Of a DNA stretch of 64,000 nt, positions 39,444 through 48,295 are shown piece by piece (position 1 is the stretch's first letter; every line of letters begins with the position of its first letter). Source of the DNA: an uncultured Paracoccaceae bacterium. Lineage in GTDB: Bacteria > Pseudomonadota > Alphaproteobacteria > Rhodobacterales > Rhodobacteraceae. Position numbers and translations under genes: made by a program. The notes under the pieces are model-generated. The model ran no database searches. It saw only the letters and a list, made by a program, of their open reading frames with translations, and was not told the origin of the DNA. Location of the stretch: NCBI GenBank assembly GCA_947503175.1, contig CANNCO010000001.1, positions 310,001 through 374,000 of the forward strand, in the 5' to 3' direction.

Positions 39444-40156
39444 ACGACTGGGCCCCGCGGAAGTTCTGGACAAGCGTTTCGATCGCGCCGGTCGATACCG
39501 GGTTTGAGGTGCTGCTGGACGGGCGCCCCGTCCGAACACCCGCAAAGTCGCCGTTGTCGTTGCCGAACGCCGGGCTGGCAGAGGCTGTGGCCTCCGAGTG
39601 GGAGGCTCAGGAAGATACCGTGGACCCCGGTAAGATGCCGGTGACGCGCATGGCGAACTCGGCCATCGACAAAGTAACACCACGCTTTGGTGAGGTGGTC
39701 GCACATCTCGTAAGCTATGGCGAAACAGATCTTTTGTGCTACCGGGCCGAGCATCCGGAGGGGCTGTTGAAGCGTCAGGTTGAAGCGTGGGATCCTTGGA
39801 TCGTGTGGGCAAATCGGGCGATTGGGGCCAGACTTGTCCCGACATGCGGGGTGATCCCGGTGGCGCAGGATCCTGCGGCGCTGACCGTGTTTTCGGAGCG
39901 GCTTTCCGGGTTTTCCCCATTTGAGATCGCGGCCCTGCACGATCTGGTGGGGCTTTCGGGTTCCCTGGTTCTGGGTCTGGCGGCGGCGCTTGAGGCGGAA
40001 CGCCCTGAAATCCTGTGGGAATTGTCTCGGATCGACGAGGCATGGCAGATTGACGAATGGGGCGCAGACGACGAAGCCGAACGAGTCAATAACCTGAAAA
40101 AGATGGCGTTTCTGGACGCGTCCCGGTTTTTCCAGCTTGCCCGGAAAACAGGCTGA
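39440..40156 (+). CDS. ATP12 family F1-ATPase assembly chaperone
   Basis: 238 residues. Begins KFWTSVSIAPVDTGFEVLLDGRPVRTPAKSPL; the family motifs MPVTRMANSAIDKV, YGETDLLCYRAE and IDEAWQIDEWG follow. The mitochondrial homologue Atp12 chaperones the F1 alpha subunit; the alphaproteobacterial gene is presumed equivalent. Coupled to rluC by a 4-bp overlap. The atp operon itself is not in the window. Confidence 0.93.
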   Translation: MNDWAPRKFWTSVSIAPVDTGFEVLLDGRPVRTPAKSPLSLPNAGLAEAVASEWEAQEDTVDPGKMPVTRMANSAIDKVTPRFGEVVAHLVSYGETDLLCYRAEHPEGLLKRQVEAWDPWIVWANRAIGARLVPTCGVIPVAQDPAALTVFSERLSGFSPFEIAALHDLVGLSGSLVLGLAAALEAERPEILWELSRIDEAWQIDEWGADDEAERVNNLKKMAFLDASRFFQLARKTG

Positions 40157-40231
40157 TCTTTTGCCTGATGCCCTTCTGGAGTACGTTAGGTAAGTCTTCG
40201 AAATCGGACACCAAAATCAGGGCTGTTACCC

Positions 40232-40339
40232 TTGACGTGGGAAGGGTGAAACACCAGTATCCCTTCCCAATGAGGGGAAACCCCTGTCATTAAGCAAATC
40301 GGTCTGGGAGGACCGTAACTCGCCCGGAACTTTCCGGGC
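40232..40339 (+). promoter_or_regulatory. Structured leader of the amino-acid transporter operon
   Basis: Three inverted repeats precede aapJ: GGGAAGGG (40239-40246) with CCCTTCCC (40261-40268) around a 14-base loop; GGGG-AAA-CCCC (40274-40284); and GCCCGGA-ACTT-TCCGGGC (40322-40339), which ends just before the ribosome-binding site. TTGACG at 40232 could be a -35, but the hexamer 17 bases later (CAGTAT) is a poor -10. The last hairpin could control translation of aapJ. Confidence 0.4.
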
Positions 40340-40358
40340 AGTCAGGAAGAGGTAAAAC

Positions 40359-41375
40359 ATGAAGAAATCGATATTTCTTGGGACGCTGACGGTCGCCGGG
40401 CTTCTGGCCGGCGCTGCCGCAGCAACGACACTTGAAGACATCAAGGCACGCGGTACGTTGAATTGTGGGGTGAATACCGGCCTTGTTGGCTTCGCCGCAC
40501 CCGATGCAAACAACAACTGGCAAGGTTTCGACATCGACCTTTGTAAAGCAGTTGCGGCTGCTGTTCTGGGTGATGCCGATGCCGTGAATTATGTGCCGCT
40601 GACAGGCAAGACGCGCTTTACCGCGCTGGCCGCCGGTGAAATCGACATGCTGTCGCGGAACACAACCTGGACGTTCAGCCGTGACAACGACCTGAAGTTC
40701 GAATTCGTTGGCATCAACTATTATGACGGTCAGGGTTTCCTTGTCCCCAAGGACCTGGGCGTTACTTCCGCGAAGGATCTGGACCAGGCGACAGTCTGCA
40801 TTCAGACCGGCACCACGACGGAACTGAACCTTGCCGACTTCTTCCGTTCGAACGGCATCTCGTATGAGCCGGTTCCGATCGAAACCAATGCCGAGGCCAT
40901 CCAGCAGTATCTGGCTGGCGCATGCGACACCTATACGACCGATGCGTCGGGTCTGGCCGCAACGCGTGCAACCTTCGAAGATCCGTCGGCCCACGTGGTC
41001 CTGCCGGAAATCGTCTCGAAAGAGCCGCTTGGACCGCTTGTTCGCCATGGCGACAACGAGTGGGGTGATATCGTGCGTTGGACTCTGAACGCGCTGATCT
41101 CGGCCGAAGAGCTGGGTATTACCTCGGCCAACGTGGCAGAGCTGGCTGGTGGCACGGACAACCCGGAAATCAACCGTATGCTCGGCAACGAGGGCGGTCT
41201 GGGTGAGATGATCGGTCTTTCGCCTGACTGGGCGAAGAACGCGATTGCCGCCGTGGGCAACTATGGTGAGATCTTTGAGCGTCACATCGGTGAAAACACA
41301 CCGATCGGCCTTGCGCGCGGTCTGAACGCGCAGTGGACCGATGGTGGCCTGATGTACTCGCCACCGTTCCGGTAA
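40359..41375 (+). CDS. aapJ: Amino-acid ABC transporter, periplasmic binding protein (AapJ/BztA)
   Basis: 338 residues with a Sec signal peptide (MKKSIFLGTLTVAGLLAGAAAA). Mature start TTLEDIKARGTLNCGVNTGL; the family-3 solute-binding features GFDIDLCKAVAAAVLGD and RFTALAAGEIDMLSRNTTWT follow. The length matches AapJ/BztA, longer than usual family-3 proteins. In Rhodobacter capsulatus the BztABCD system takes up Glu, Gln, Asp and Asn; in Rhizobium AapJQMP is a general L-amino-acid system. AGGAAGAGG precedes the ATG. Confidence 0.95.
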   Translation: MKKSIFLGTLTVAGLLAGAAAATTLEDIKARGTLNCGVNTGLVGFAAPDANNNWQGFDIDLCKAVAAAVLGDADAVNYVPLTGKTRFTALAAGEIDMLSRNTTWTFSRDNDLKFEFVGINYYDGQGFLVPKDLGVTSAKDLDQATVCIQTGTTTELNLADFFRSNGISYEPVPIETNAEAIQQYLAGACDTYTTDASGLAATRATFEDPSAHVVLPEIVSKEPLGPLVRHGDNEWGDIVRWTLNALISAEELGITSANVAELAGGTDNPEINRMLGNEGGLGEMIGLSPDWAKNAIAAVGNYGEIFERHIGENTPIGLARGLNAQWTDGGLMYSPPFR

Positions 41376-41387
41376 GATACACATCGA

Positions 41388-41418
41388 GAAGGGCGCGGGA
41401 GTTAACCCCGCGCCCTTC
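41388..41418 (+). other. Strong intercistronic stem-loop between aapJ and aapQ
   Basis: GAAGGGCGCGGG, loop AGTTAAC, CCCGCGCCCTTC: 12 perfect pairs starting 12 bases after aapJ. It is followed by AACCTTTAG, only a weak T run. Such hairpins after binding-protein genes protect the upstream message and lower expression of the permease genes; this role is inferred. Confidence 0.7.
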
Positions 41419-41502
41419 AACCTTTAGAACAAGAAAACCCGGGTCGCAGAGGACGCACGCCAGAGGCGCCGCGCGAGAACGGGACAACAGGGAAAGTCCG
41501 GG

Positions 41503-42717
41503 ATGACGACGCTAACCGACCCTCCGCAGGAGTCGTTTCGCCTGTCTATGCTTCTGAATGACACGCGCTACCGCTCTTACACCTTTCAGTTCATCGCCCT
41601 GATCCTGATCATCGCGTTTTTCAGTTGGCTCATTAACAACGCGATCAACAATCCGACACTGCAGTCGAACGGTGTCGGTTTTGGCTTCCTCTGGACGTCT
41701 GCGGGTTATGATATCAACCAGCAGCCCATCCCGTTCAACAGCCAAGATACTCACCTTCGCGCCTCGGTTGTCGGTGTCATGAACACGCTGATCGTAGCGT
41801 TTCTGGGCTGCATCACCGCCACGATCCTTGGTGTGATCGCGGGCGTGTTGAGGCTTTCGAACAACTGGATCGTCGCGCGGCTGATGTCGATCTATGTCGA
41901 GGCGTTCCGCAACGTCCCGGTGCTGATCTGGATCCTGATCATCTTTTCCATCATGACTGTCAGTCTTCCGGGGCCGAGAGCCTTCCGGGGCGATGATCCG
42001 CAATCCTCGATGCTGTTTGATGCCATTGCGTTCACCAACCGCGGCGTTTACGTGCCCAAGCCGCTTTACGAAGCCGGATCGCTGGCGGTTTTCATCACCT
42101 TCATCCTGTCGATTGCCGCGATTTTCTTTTATCGTCGGTATGCAACGAAGCTTTTGTATGACACGGGACGGCTTTTGCCGGTTTTCTGGCCATCGATCGC
42201 GATGTTCTTTGTGCCGACCCTGCTGGTTTTCTTCGTTCTCGGTCGGCCGATCGGCCTAGAATACCCCGAATTGAGAGGTTTCAACTTTCAGGGCGGTATT
42301 CAGGTCAGGGGATCGCTGATTGCGCTGTGGCTGGCCCTTGCAATCTATACCGGTGCTTTTATCGCCGAGAACGTGCGGGCCGGTATTCAGGCGATTTCGA
42401 AAGGTCAGACCGAGGCGGCAGCGTCGCTTGGCCTGCGCCCGAACCGGATCATGAACCTCGTGATCCTGCCACAGGCATTGCGGGTTATCATTCCGCCGCT
42501 GATTTCGCAGTATCTGAACCTGACCAAGAATTCGTCGCTGGCGATTGCGGTGGGCTACATGGATGTCACCGGAACGCTGGGAGGCATCACGCTCAACCAG
42601 ACCGGTCGTGCGCTGGAGTGTATCCTTTTGCTGATGCTGTTCTACCTAACGATCTCGCTTGCGATTTCGGGGGTCATGAACGTCTACAACAACTCTGTTA
42701 AGCTGAAGGAGCGCTGA
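41503..42717 (+). CDS. aapQ: Amino-acid ABC transporter permease (AapQ/BztB)
   Basis: 404 residues, about eight membrane helices, the long form typical of AapQ/BztB. The EAA loop is GQTEAAASLGLRPNRIMNLVILPQALRVIIPPLISQYLNL, where it meets the ATPase. An internal periplasmic segment (SAGYDINQQPIPFNSQ) is diagnostic of the family. Two bases before aapM. Confidence 0.94.
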   Translation: MTTLTDPPQESFRLSMLLNDTRYRSYTFQFIALILIIAFFSWLINNAINNPTLQSNGVGFGFLWTSAGYDINQQPIPFNSQDTHLRASVVGVMNTLIVAFLGCITATILGVIAGVLRLSNNWIVARLMSIYVEAFRNVPVLIWILIIFSIMTVSLPGPRAFRGDDPQSSMLFDAIAFTNRGVYVPKPLYEAGSLAVFITFILSIAAIFFYRRYATKLLYDTGRLLPVFWPSIAMFFVPTLLVFFVLGRPIGLEYPELRGFNFQGGIQVRGSLIALWLALAIYTGAFIAENVRAGIQAISKGQTEAAASLGLRPNRIMNLVILPQALRVIIPPLISQYLNLTKNSSLAIAVGYMDVTGTLGGITLNQTGRALECILLLMLFYLTISLAISGVMNVYNNSVKLKER

Positions 42718-42718
42718 T

Positions 42719-44011
42719 ATGTCAGATACGCATGCCTCCTCGGTTGCATTTGTTCGCGAAACGGCGATCGAACCTGCGCCGCCGCCAGCGACCGAAACGG
42801 GACTTATCAAGTGGGTCCGTGAGAACCTGTTTTCCTCGACGATGAACAGCATTCTGACGGTTCTGTCGATACTGGCGGTGTACTATCTTTTGACGCTGCT
42901 TTTGCCTTGGATCATGAATGGGGTCTGGGACGCATCGTCGATCCGCGAGTGCCGTGAGAAGCTAGACGGTGCGACGGGCGGCTGCTTTGCGGTCTTGGCC
43001 GAGCGTTGGCATCAGCTTGTCTTTGGGCGTTATCCGCAGGATTCCTATTGGCGGCCGATGTTGGCGTTTGTGCTGATGTTCGCGGCCTTTGCACCAGTTC
43101 TGTTTTCGAATCTGCCGCGTAAGTTGTTGATCGGGACAGCCCTTTTTCCGTTCGTCGCATACTGGCTGGTCTGGGGCGGTTCGGTTCTCGTCCCCGTTGC
43201 AGTTCTTCTTGGCTTCGTCGCCGGGTATCTTGTCTATTCGCGGCTGGTCGATCAATCCTTCGCGATGGGGTTTGTCGGCGGAGTTGTCGCGGCAATCCTT
43301 TTCTGGTGGGCGTCCGGTTTCGTCGTCACCGAAGACGCATCCTTCATGTCTCTGCCTGCCGTTGAAAGCCGCGATATCGGGGGGTTCATGCTGAACCTGA
43401 TCCTCGGGGTTGTGTGCCTGTCGGTATCGCTGCCACTTGGGATCGCGTTGGCGCTGGGCCGGCAATCCTCGATGCCGATCATCAAGTTCTTCTCGGTGAT
43501 CTTTATCGAGTTCATCCGTGGCGTGCCGCTGATCACGCTGCTTTTCGTGGCGAACGTTGTTCTGGCCTACTTCCTGCCGCCGGGGTCGAATTTCGATCTG
43601 ATCCTGCGGGTGATGATCATGATCACGCTGTTTGCCTCGGCTTACATCGCCGAGGTGATCCGGGGTGGCCTTGCGGCCCTCCCGCGCGGCCAATACGAGG
43701 CCGGCGACAGCCTTGGCCTTGATTACAGCCAGTCGATGCGGCTGATCATTCTGCCCCAGGCGTTGAAAATCTCGATCCCCGGGATCGTCAATGTGGCGGT
43801 TGGCCTGTTCAAGGATACGACCCTTGTGTCGGTTATCTCGATGTTTGATCTGGTTGGCATGGTCCGGGGGCCGATCCTCGCATCAACTGACTGGAACGGC
43901 GTTTATTGGGAACTGTTTGGCTTCGCGGCCTTGCTGTTCTTCGTCTTCTGCTACGGCATATCGCAATACTCACAATGGTTGGAGCGTCAGCTTCAGACCG
44001 ATCACCGATAG
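42719..44011 (+). CDS. aapM: Amino-acid ABC transporter permease (AapM/BztC)
   Basis: 430 residues with an N-terminal cytosolic part (about 45 residues) and roughly eight to ten membrane helices. The EAA loop reads RGQYEAGDSLGLDYSQSMRLIILPQALKISIPGIVNVAV. It forms the heterodimeric channel with AapQ. Confidence 0.94.
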   Translation: MSDTHASSVAFVRETAIEPAPPPATETGLIKWVRENLFSSTMNSILTVLSILAVYYLLTLLLPWIMNGVWDASSIRECREKLDGATGGCFAVLAERWHQLVFGRYPQDSYWRPMLAFVLMFAAFAPVLFSNLPRKLLIGTALFPFVAYWLVWGGSVLVPVAVLLGFVAGYLVYSRLVDQSFAMGFVGGVVAAILFWWASGFVVTEDASFMSLPAVESRDIGGFMLNLILGVVCLSVSLPLGIALALGRQSSMPIIKFFSVIFIEFIRGVPLITLLFVANVVLAYFLPPGSNFDLILRVMIMITLFASAYIAEVIRGGLAALPRGQYEAGDSLGLDYSQSMRLIILPQALKISIPGIVNVAVGLFKDTTLVSVISMFDLVGMVRGPILASTDWNGVYWELFGFAALLFFVFCYGISQYSQWLERQLQTDHR

Positions 44012-44023
44012 GAGGTCCGACCG

Positions 44024-44809
44024 ATGGCCATGACTGACACTGCGCCTGCGCGCACGGATGCGAACATCTCGGACGAAATCGCGATTTCGATCGAGAACAT
44101 GAACAAGTGGTTCGGTACATTTCACGTGCTGCGCGACATCGATCTGACGGTGAATCGGGGTGAGCGGATCGTGATCTGCGGACCCTCGGGTTCGGGGAAG
44201 TCTACGCTGATCCGCTGCATCAATGCACTGGAAGAGCACCAGAAGGGCAAGATCACGGTGGACGGCACGGTGCTGTCCTCGGATATCAAGAACATCGACA
44301 CGATCCGGTCGGAGGTCGGGATGGTGTTCCAGCACTTCAACCTGTTTCCGCATCTGACGATCCTTGAGAATTGCACCCTCGCACCGATCTGGGTGCGTAA
44401 GACACCGAAGCGGGAAGCCGAAGAGACGGCGATGCATTTTCTGACCAAGGTGAAGATTCCCGAACAGGCCAACAAGTATCCCGGCCAGTTGTCGGGTGGG
44501 CAGCAGCAGCGTGTGGCGATCGCGCGAAGCCTGTGCATGCGGCCCCGGATCATGCTGTTTGACGAACCGACATCGGCGCTTGACCCGGAAATGATCAAGG
44601 AAGTGCTCGATACGATGATCGAGTTGGCGGAAGAGGGTATGACGATGCTGTGCGTGACCCACGAGATGGGCTTTGCCCGTCAGGTGGCGAACCGCGTGAT
44701 CTTTATGGATGAAGGTCAGATCGTCGAGCAGAACGAACCGGAAGAGTTCTTCAACAACCCCAAGAGCGACCGGACCAAGCTGTTCCTGAGCCAGATTCTG
44801 GGGCACTGA
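44024..44809 (+). CDS. aapP: Amino-acid ABC transporter ATP-binding protein (AapP/BztD)
   Basis: 261 residues. Walker A is [13 protein letters not shown] (about residue 52), the Q-loop is in [15 protein letters not shown], the signature is [15 protein letters not shown] (about 155), Walker B is [14 protein letters not shown] (about 177), and the H-loop His is in VTHEMGFA. All catalytic motifs are present. Last gene of the operon; sixA converges 12 bases later. Confidence 0.96.
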   Translation: MAMTDTAPARTDANISDEIAISIENMNKWFGTFHVLRDIDLTVNRGERIVICGPSGSGKSTLIRCINALEEHQKGKITVDGTVLSSDIKNIDTIRSEVGMVFQHFNLFPHLTILENCTLAPIWVRKTPKREAEETAMHFLTKVKIPEQANKYPGQLSGGQQQRVAIARSLCMRPRIMLFDEPTSALDPEMIKEVLDTMIELAEEGMTMLCVTHEMGFARQVANRVIFMDEGQIVEQNEPEEFFNNPKSDRTKLFLSQILGH

Positions 44810-44821
44810 AAGGCCTTCCGC

Positions 44822-45328
44822 CTAATCCGTCAGTTCGCGCGGGATCGTGAAATCCGCGACCTCTCCGGTCTTCCAGCCGGTTTCGGCCCAATTTGGGACC
44901 GGGAACCGAATGACCGTGGTCGCACCGGTCGGGTAGTCGTGGAAGCGGCCGTGAGACGGCGGCTGTTTGACGATCCGTGCCGCGAAGTCCGCGATGCCCG
45001 GGTTGTGCGCGATCAGAAGGACTGTTTGTTCGATGGCGGATTGCAGCTCTGACAGCAGCTGTTCGGGAGTTGAATGGTAGAGACGTTCGCTGAAAGCGAC
45101 CGTAACGGGGGCCGGGAAGGCTGCGGAGACACGTTCCCAAGTCTCTGCCGTGCGTTTGGACGCGGAGACGAGAGCCTGATCGGGGCGATAGTTCTTTTCC
45201 ACAAGCCATTTCCCAAGAGCGGTTGCGGATTTGCGACCGCGGTCGTTCAGCGTTCGGTCGAAGTCGTCAAGGCGTGGATCATCCCAGCTTGATTTTGCAT
45301 GGCGCATCAGGATCAGGGTGCAGGTCAT
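44822..45328 (-). CDS. SixA-like phosphohistidine phosphatase (histidine phosphatase family)
   Basis: 168 residues. LILMRHAKSSWDDP holds the RHG-like catalytic motif with the phosphorylated His. Further motifs are LVSASKRTAETWERV and LLIAHNPGIADFA with the second catalytic His. SixA removes phosphate from histidine of phosphotransfer (HPt or NPr) proteins; substrate here unknown. It overlaps the ferredoxin-like gene upstream by 4 bp (ATGA). Confidence 0.85.
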   Translation of the reverse strand: MTCTLILMRHAKSSWDDPRLDDFDRTLNDRGRKSATALGKWLVEKNYRPDQALVSASKRTAETWERVSAAFPAPVTVAFSERLYHSTPEQLLSELQSAIEQTVLLIAHNPGIADFAARIVKQPPSHGRFHDYPTGATTVIRFPVPNWAETGWKTGEVADFTIPRELTD

Positions 45329-45981
45329 CTGTGGAAATAACTCATGTGATAGGCGGATTGGGCAGGTGTGCGGCCGTAGCCTTGGCTGACCGGACAGGCA
45401 CGCCGGACAAGGCAGCCCGCAGCCATGCAGGTCGTTTGGCCTTGTTCGGTGTCGAGATGGGATTTGCAGGCGGGGATGTCGTACCCCTCTGGCTTAAGGG
45501 CATTGACGGGGCAGGCGGTGAGGCAGGGTTTATCCGTGCAGGTGTCGCAGGGGCGCTGTCCCGGTGGCGGTAGCGCAACCTGTTCACGCAGGCCCAGAGC
45601 GCCGCGGTAGGACACCATGAGCCCCGCACGGTCATGGACGAGGATGCCGACCTCGGACGCCCATGCGTGGCCTGAGCGATGCGCCCAGCGGATGAACGGA
45701 TGCCAGGGTGGGCCGGCAAAAGGGAAGTATGCCTTGCAACCCAGATCGCAGGCCATGTTTCCGATGACGCGGCGGGACCAACGGTCGATTGCGTCCGGGC
45801 TGCCGTCGCTGAATTCGGGTGCCGCGGTCATCATGTCCCAGAAGCCGGGCTCGCGCGGTCCGAGCAGCAGAAGCGTTTCTATGCCGTCCGGCACGCCGTC
45901 TTCCGGTGCGGGGTGGAAGCCACCGAGTATGTCCAGATGGGCCTGCCCGGCATGGGCGGCAATCGTCGTAAGACCGGTCAT
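45325..45981 (-). CDS. QueG-like 4Fe-4S ferredoxin-type protein
   Basis: 218 residues. The C-terminal half has two 4Fe-4S motifs: [18 protein letters not shown], then [19 protein letters not shown]. The first half has [21 protein letters not shown] and [28 protein letters not shown], which resembles the middle of epoxyqueuosine reductase QueG but is shorter and lacks its N-terminal cobalamin region. An electron-transfer role is likely; the partner is unknown. It overlaps argB and sixA by 4 bp each, so it is translationally coupled to both. Confidence 0.75.
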   Translation of the reverse strand: MTGLTTIAAHAGQAHLDILGGFHPAPEDGVPDGIETLLLLGPREPGFWDMMTAAPEFSDGSPDAIDRWSRRVIGNMACDLGCKAYFPFAGPPWHPFIRWAHRSGHAWASEVGILVHDRAGLMVSYRGALGLREQVALPPPGQRPCDTCTDKPCLTACPVNALKPEGYDIPACKSHLDTEQGQTTCMAAGCLVRRACPVSQGYGRTPAQSAYHMSYFHR

Positions 45982-46844
45982 TTGGCCGGGCGGATGAGGC
46001 TGCCTGCGCCGTGGTCTGTGTAAAGCTCGAGGAGGCAGGCATTGGGAGCACGCCCGTCAAGTATGACGACCGCCCGCACGCCGCCTTCGATTGCGGTGAG
46101 TGCGGTCTCTGTCTTGGGGATCATGCCCCCCGCGATTATTCCCTCTGCGGTCATCTGACGGATCTGATCGGGTGTCAGTTCGGTCACCACGTCGCCCTTG
46201 GCGCTTTTGACACCGGATACATCGGTCAGAAGCAAGAGCCTGTCAGCGGTCAGGCTGGCGGCAATCGAACCTGCTGCCGTATCGCCGTTCACGTTGAAGG
46301 TTTCGCCGTTAAGGCCCGCGCCGATGGGTGCAATGACGGGAATGAAATCTGCGGCATGAAGTGACCTCAGAAACTCGGGGTTGAAGCTGATCGGTGTGCC
46401 GACAAAGCCCAGAGCCGGGTCGGTCGCCTCGCAGACCATCAGGTTTGCGTCCTTGCCGGACAGCCCGATGGCGCGACCGCCCTGGGCGTTGATTGCTTGG
46501 ACGATGGATTTGTTCACGTGGCCCGAAAGGACCATCTCGACGACTTCGACCGTGGCCTGATCAGTTACCCGTTTACCCCGGACGAATTCCGATTTGATAT
46601 CAAGCCTTGCCAACATGTCGTTGATCTGGGGGCCGCCGCCATGGACGATCACGGGATTGACGCCGACCTGCTGCATCAGCACGACATCGCGCGCGAAGCT
46701 TTCCATGCCTTCCGGCGTGCCCATGGCATGCCCGCCAAGCTTGATGACGACCGTCGCGCCCTCATAGCGCTGCAGGTAGGGCAGGGCCTCGCTGAGGGTC
46801 CGGGCGGTTGCGATCCAGTCGCGGTTCATGTCGCGTGTCTTCAT
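45978..46844 (-). CDS. argB: Acetylglutamate kinase
   Basis: 288 residues from the ATG at 46844 ([21 protein letters not shown]), the start seen in relatives; the frame extends to 46895. ATP + N-acetylglutamate to the 5-phosphate, second step of arginine synthesis. [44 protein letters not shown] and [16 protein letters not shown] are the conserved blocks. No arginine-sensing N-terminal helix beyond the normal one is visible, though the family can be Arg-inhibited. Confidence 0.96.
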   Translation of the reverse strand: MKTRDMNRDWIATARTLSEALPYLQRYEGATVVIKLGGHAMGTPEGMESFARDVVLMQQVGVNPVIVHGGGPQINDMLARLDIKSEFVRGKRVTDQATVEVVEMVLSGHVNKSIVQAINAQGGRAIGLSGKDANLMVCEATDPALGFVGTPISFNPEFLRSLHAADFIPVIAPIGAGLNGETFNVNGDTAAGSIAASLTADRLLLLTDVSGVKSAKGDVVTELTPDQIRQMTAEGIIAGGMIPKTETALTAIEGGVRAVVILDGRAPNACLLELYTDHGAGSLIRPAK

Positions 46845-46901
46845 CTCTGGGGTCCTTATCGTTCCCCTGATAGGGTGTCGGGCGTTCCGGCTCAAGCAGG
46901 C

Positions 46902-47549
46902 TTAGACAAGTGTGGCGATGACCGCACGAAGGGTGTCGATGCCCCGACCTTTTTCTGATGAGGTGACGATCAGTTCGGGGAAGGCCGCGGGATGCTTTGA
47001 AAGGGCCGTACGAACCTGGGCGAGAACGCGCGCGCGATCAGCCTCTTTCACCTTGTCCGCTTTTGTCAGGATGGTCTGGAAGGGAACGGCGGCTTTGTCG
47101 AGAAGTAAAAGGATCTCGTCGTCGACCGGTTTTACGCCATGGCGCGCATCGATCAGCACAAAAGCGCGGCGCAGGTTGGGGCGACCCGAAAGGTAGTTCT
47201 TGAGCAGACGCTGCCATTTCTCGACCACCGGCACTGGCGCGTTGGCAAAACCGTAGCCGGGCAGGTCGACGATGTAATGGTCAGGGCCGCAGGTGAAGAA
47301 GTTGATCTCTTGCGTTCTGCCCGGTGTGTTCGATGCGCGGGCGAGGGCCTTGCGCCCTGTCAGAGCGTTGATCAGCGTCGACTTTCCAACATTCGAGCGC
47401 CCCGCGAAGCAAACCTCGATCCGGTCGCCGGGCGGCAGGCCGTCCATGGCCACGACCCCTTTGAGGAACTCGGTTTCGCCTGCGAAGAGTTTGCGCCCGG
47501 CTTCACGAGCTTCTTCGGAGGCGTCTGTTTCGGGAAAGGATAGCGTCAT
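46902..47549 (-). CDS. engB: Ribosome biogenesis GTP-binding protein YsxC/EngB
   Basis: 215 residues, starting in the ATGA overlap with the MOSC gene. G1 is CFAGRSNVGKSTLINAL (residues 47-63), G3 VDLPGYGFA, and G4 LTKADKV. EngB assists late 50S assembly. Placement after yidC and MOSC genes and before argB is the usual Rhodobacterales arrangement. The frame is open to 47765, but this is shadow sequence inside the MOSC gene. Confidence 0.95.
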   Translation of the reverse strand: MTLSFPETDASEEAREAGRKLFAGETEFLKGVVAMDGLPPGDRIEVCFAGRSNVGKSTLINALTGRKALARASNTPGRTQEINFFTCGPDHYIVDLPGYGFANAPVPVVEKWQRLLKNYLSGRPNLRRAFVLIDARHGVKPVDDEILLLLDKAAVPFQTILTKADKVKEADRARVLAQVRTALSKHPAAFPELIVTSSEKGRGIDTLRAVIATLV

Positions 47550-48295
47550 GCCGGAACCTTCACCGTATCTCCCACGGAGATGTCGCCGCCTTCGATGACC
47601 TCTGCGTACACGCCGAAATCCTGATGGTCCCAGGTGCGCAAGGCGGCCAGCGTATCTGCGTCCCGCCGACCGGTTTCGGGATTGGCCATCGTCGCCTTGC
47701 AGCGTGTGATTGGCTGGTGGACTGTGAGTGTTGTCGGTCCGATCTGGATCGTCTTGCCGACCCATTCGAACTCCTGCCAGGGTCCCAGGCCATCAATCCA
47801 GAGATTTCCGCGCCAGCGGTGGATCGACAACTCCTTGCCCACGCGCTGTTCAACGGCACGGTGAGTGGACAGATTATTGATCGACAGCCATGGGTCCGGC
47901 ACATCGGTCAGTCGCGCGTCCGCCGCGCGATAGATGCCAGTTGGGGATGGAAGATCGGAGGGCCAAATCCGCGAGAGCCAGTCCAGTAGACCCGGTGTGT
48001 CCTCGGGGTTGTCCGGTTCAAACTCTATTTGCCCGGCTTCGGGGTGATCGAGGGTGAGCGTTCCCGTGACATCATCGAGATGTGCGGTTGCGGCCATCAG
48101 GGCAGGCTCGGTCACACCCCGCAGAAAATTCGCCTTGGGCAGCCACCCTGTGCCTGGCTTGGTACGGTCGTGCGCCACGGCCCAAAGACGGTCGCAGGGC
48201 AACCACTCACCCGGCGTCAGCAGAACCTTGTCCAGCGCCTCGCGCCCGATTGCCTTTAACGGATGGCGCCAGATATGGGCGAGCGCGTTGCTCAC
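47546..48295 (-). CDS. MOSC domain protein
   Basis: 249 residues starting at GTG 48295, which overlaps the yidC stop (GTGA); the longer frame into yidC is rejected. The N-terminal beta-barrel has HIWRHPLKAIGREALDKVLL and LPCDRLWAVAHD. The MOSC core has HRWRGNLWIDGLGPWQEFEWVGKTIQIG, then TRCKATMANPETGRRD with the conserved Cys expected to bind molybdenum cofactor or a sulfur carrier. Possibly related to mARC-type N-hydroxylamine reductases. Coupled to yidC and engB. Confidence 0.88.
   Translation of the reverse strand: MSNALAHIWRHPLKAIGREALDKVLLTPGEWLPCDRLWAVAHDRTKPGTGWLPKANFLRGVTEPALMAATAHLDDVTGTLTLDHPEAGQIEFEPDNPEDTPGLLDWLSRIWPSDLPSPTGIYRAADARLTDVPDPWLSINNLSTHRAVEQRVGKELSIHRWRGNLWIDGLGPWQEFEWVGKTIQIGPTTLTVHQPITRCKATMANPETGRRDADTLAALRTWDHQDFGVYAEVIEGGDISVGDTVKVPA

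Noticed and set aside
38328-40043. 571-residue open frame on the minus strand opposite rluC and the ATP12 gene
   Set aside because: Antisense shadow, Pro/Arg/His-rich, covering the coupled rluC-ATP12 junction.
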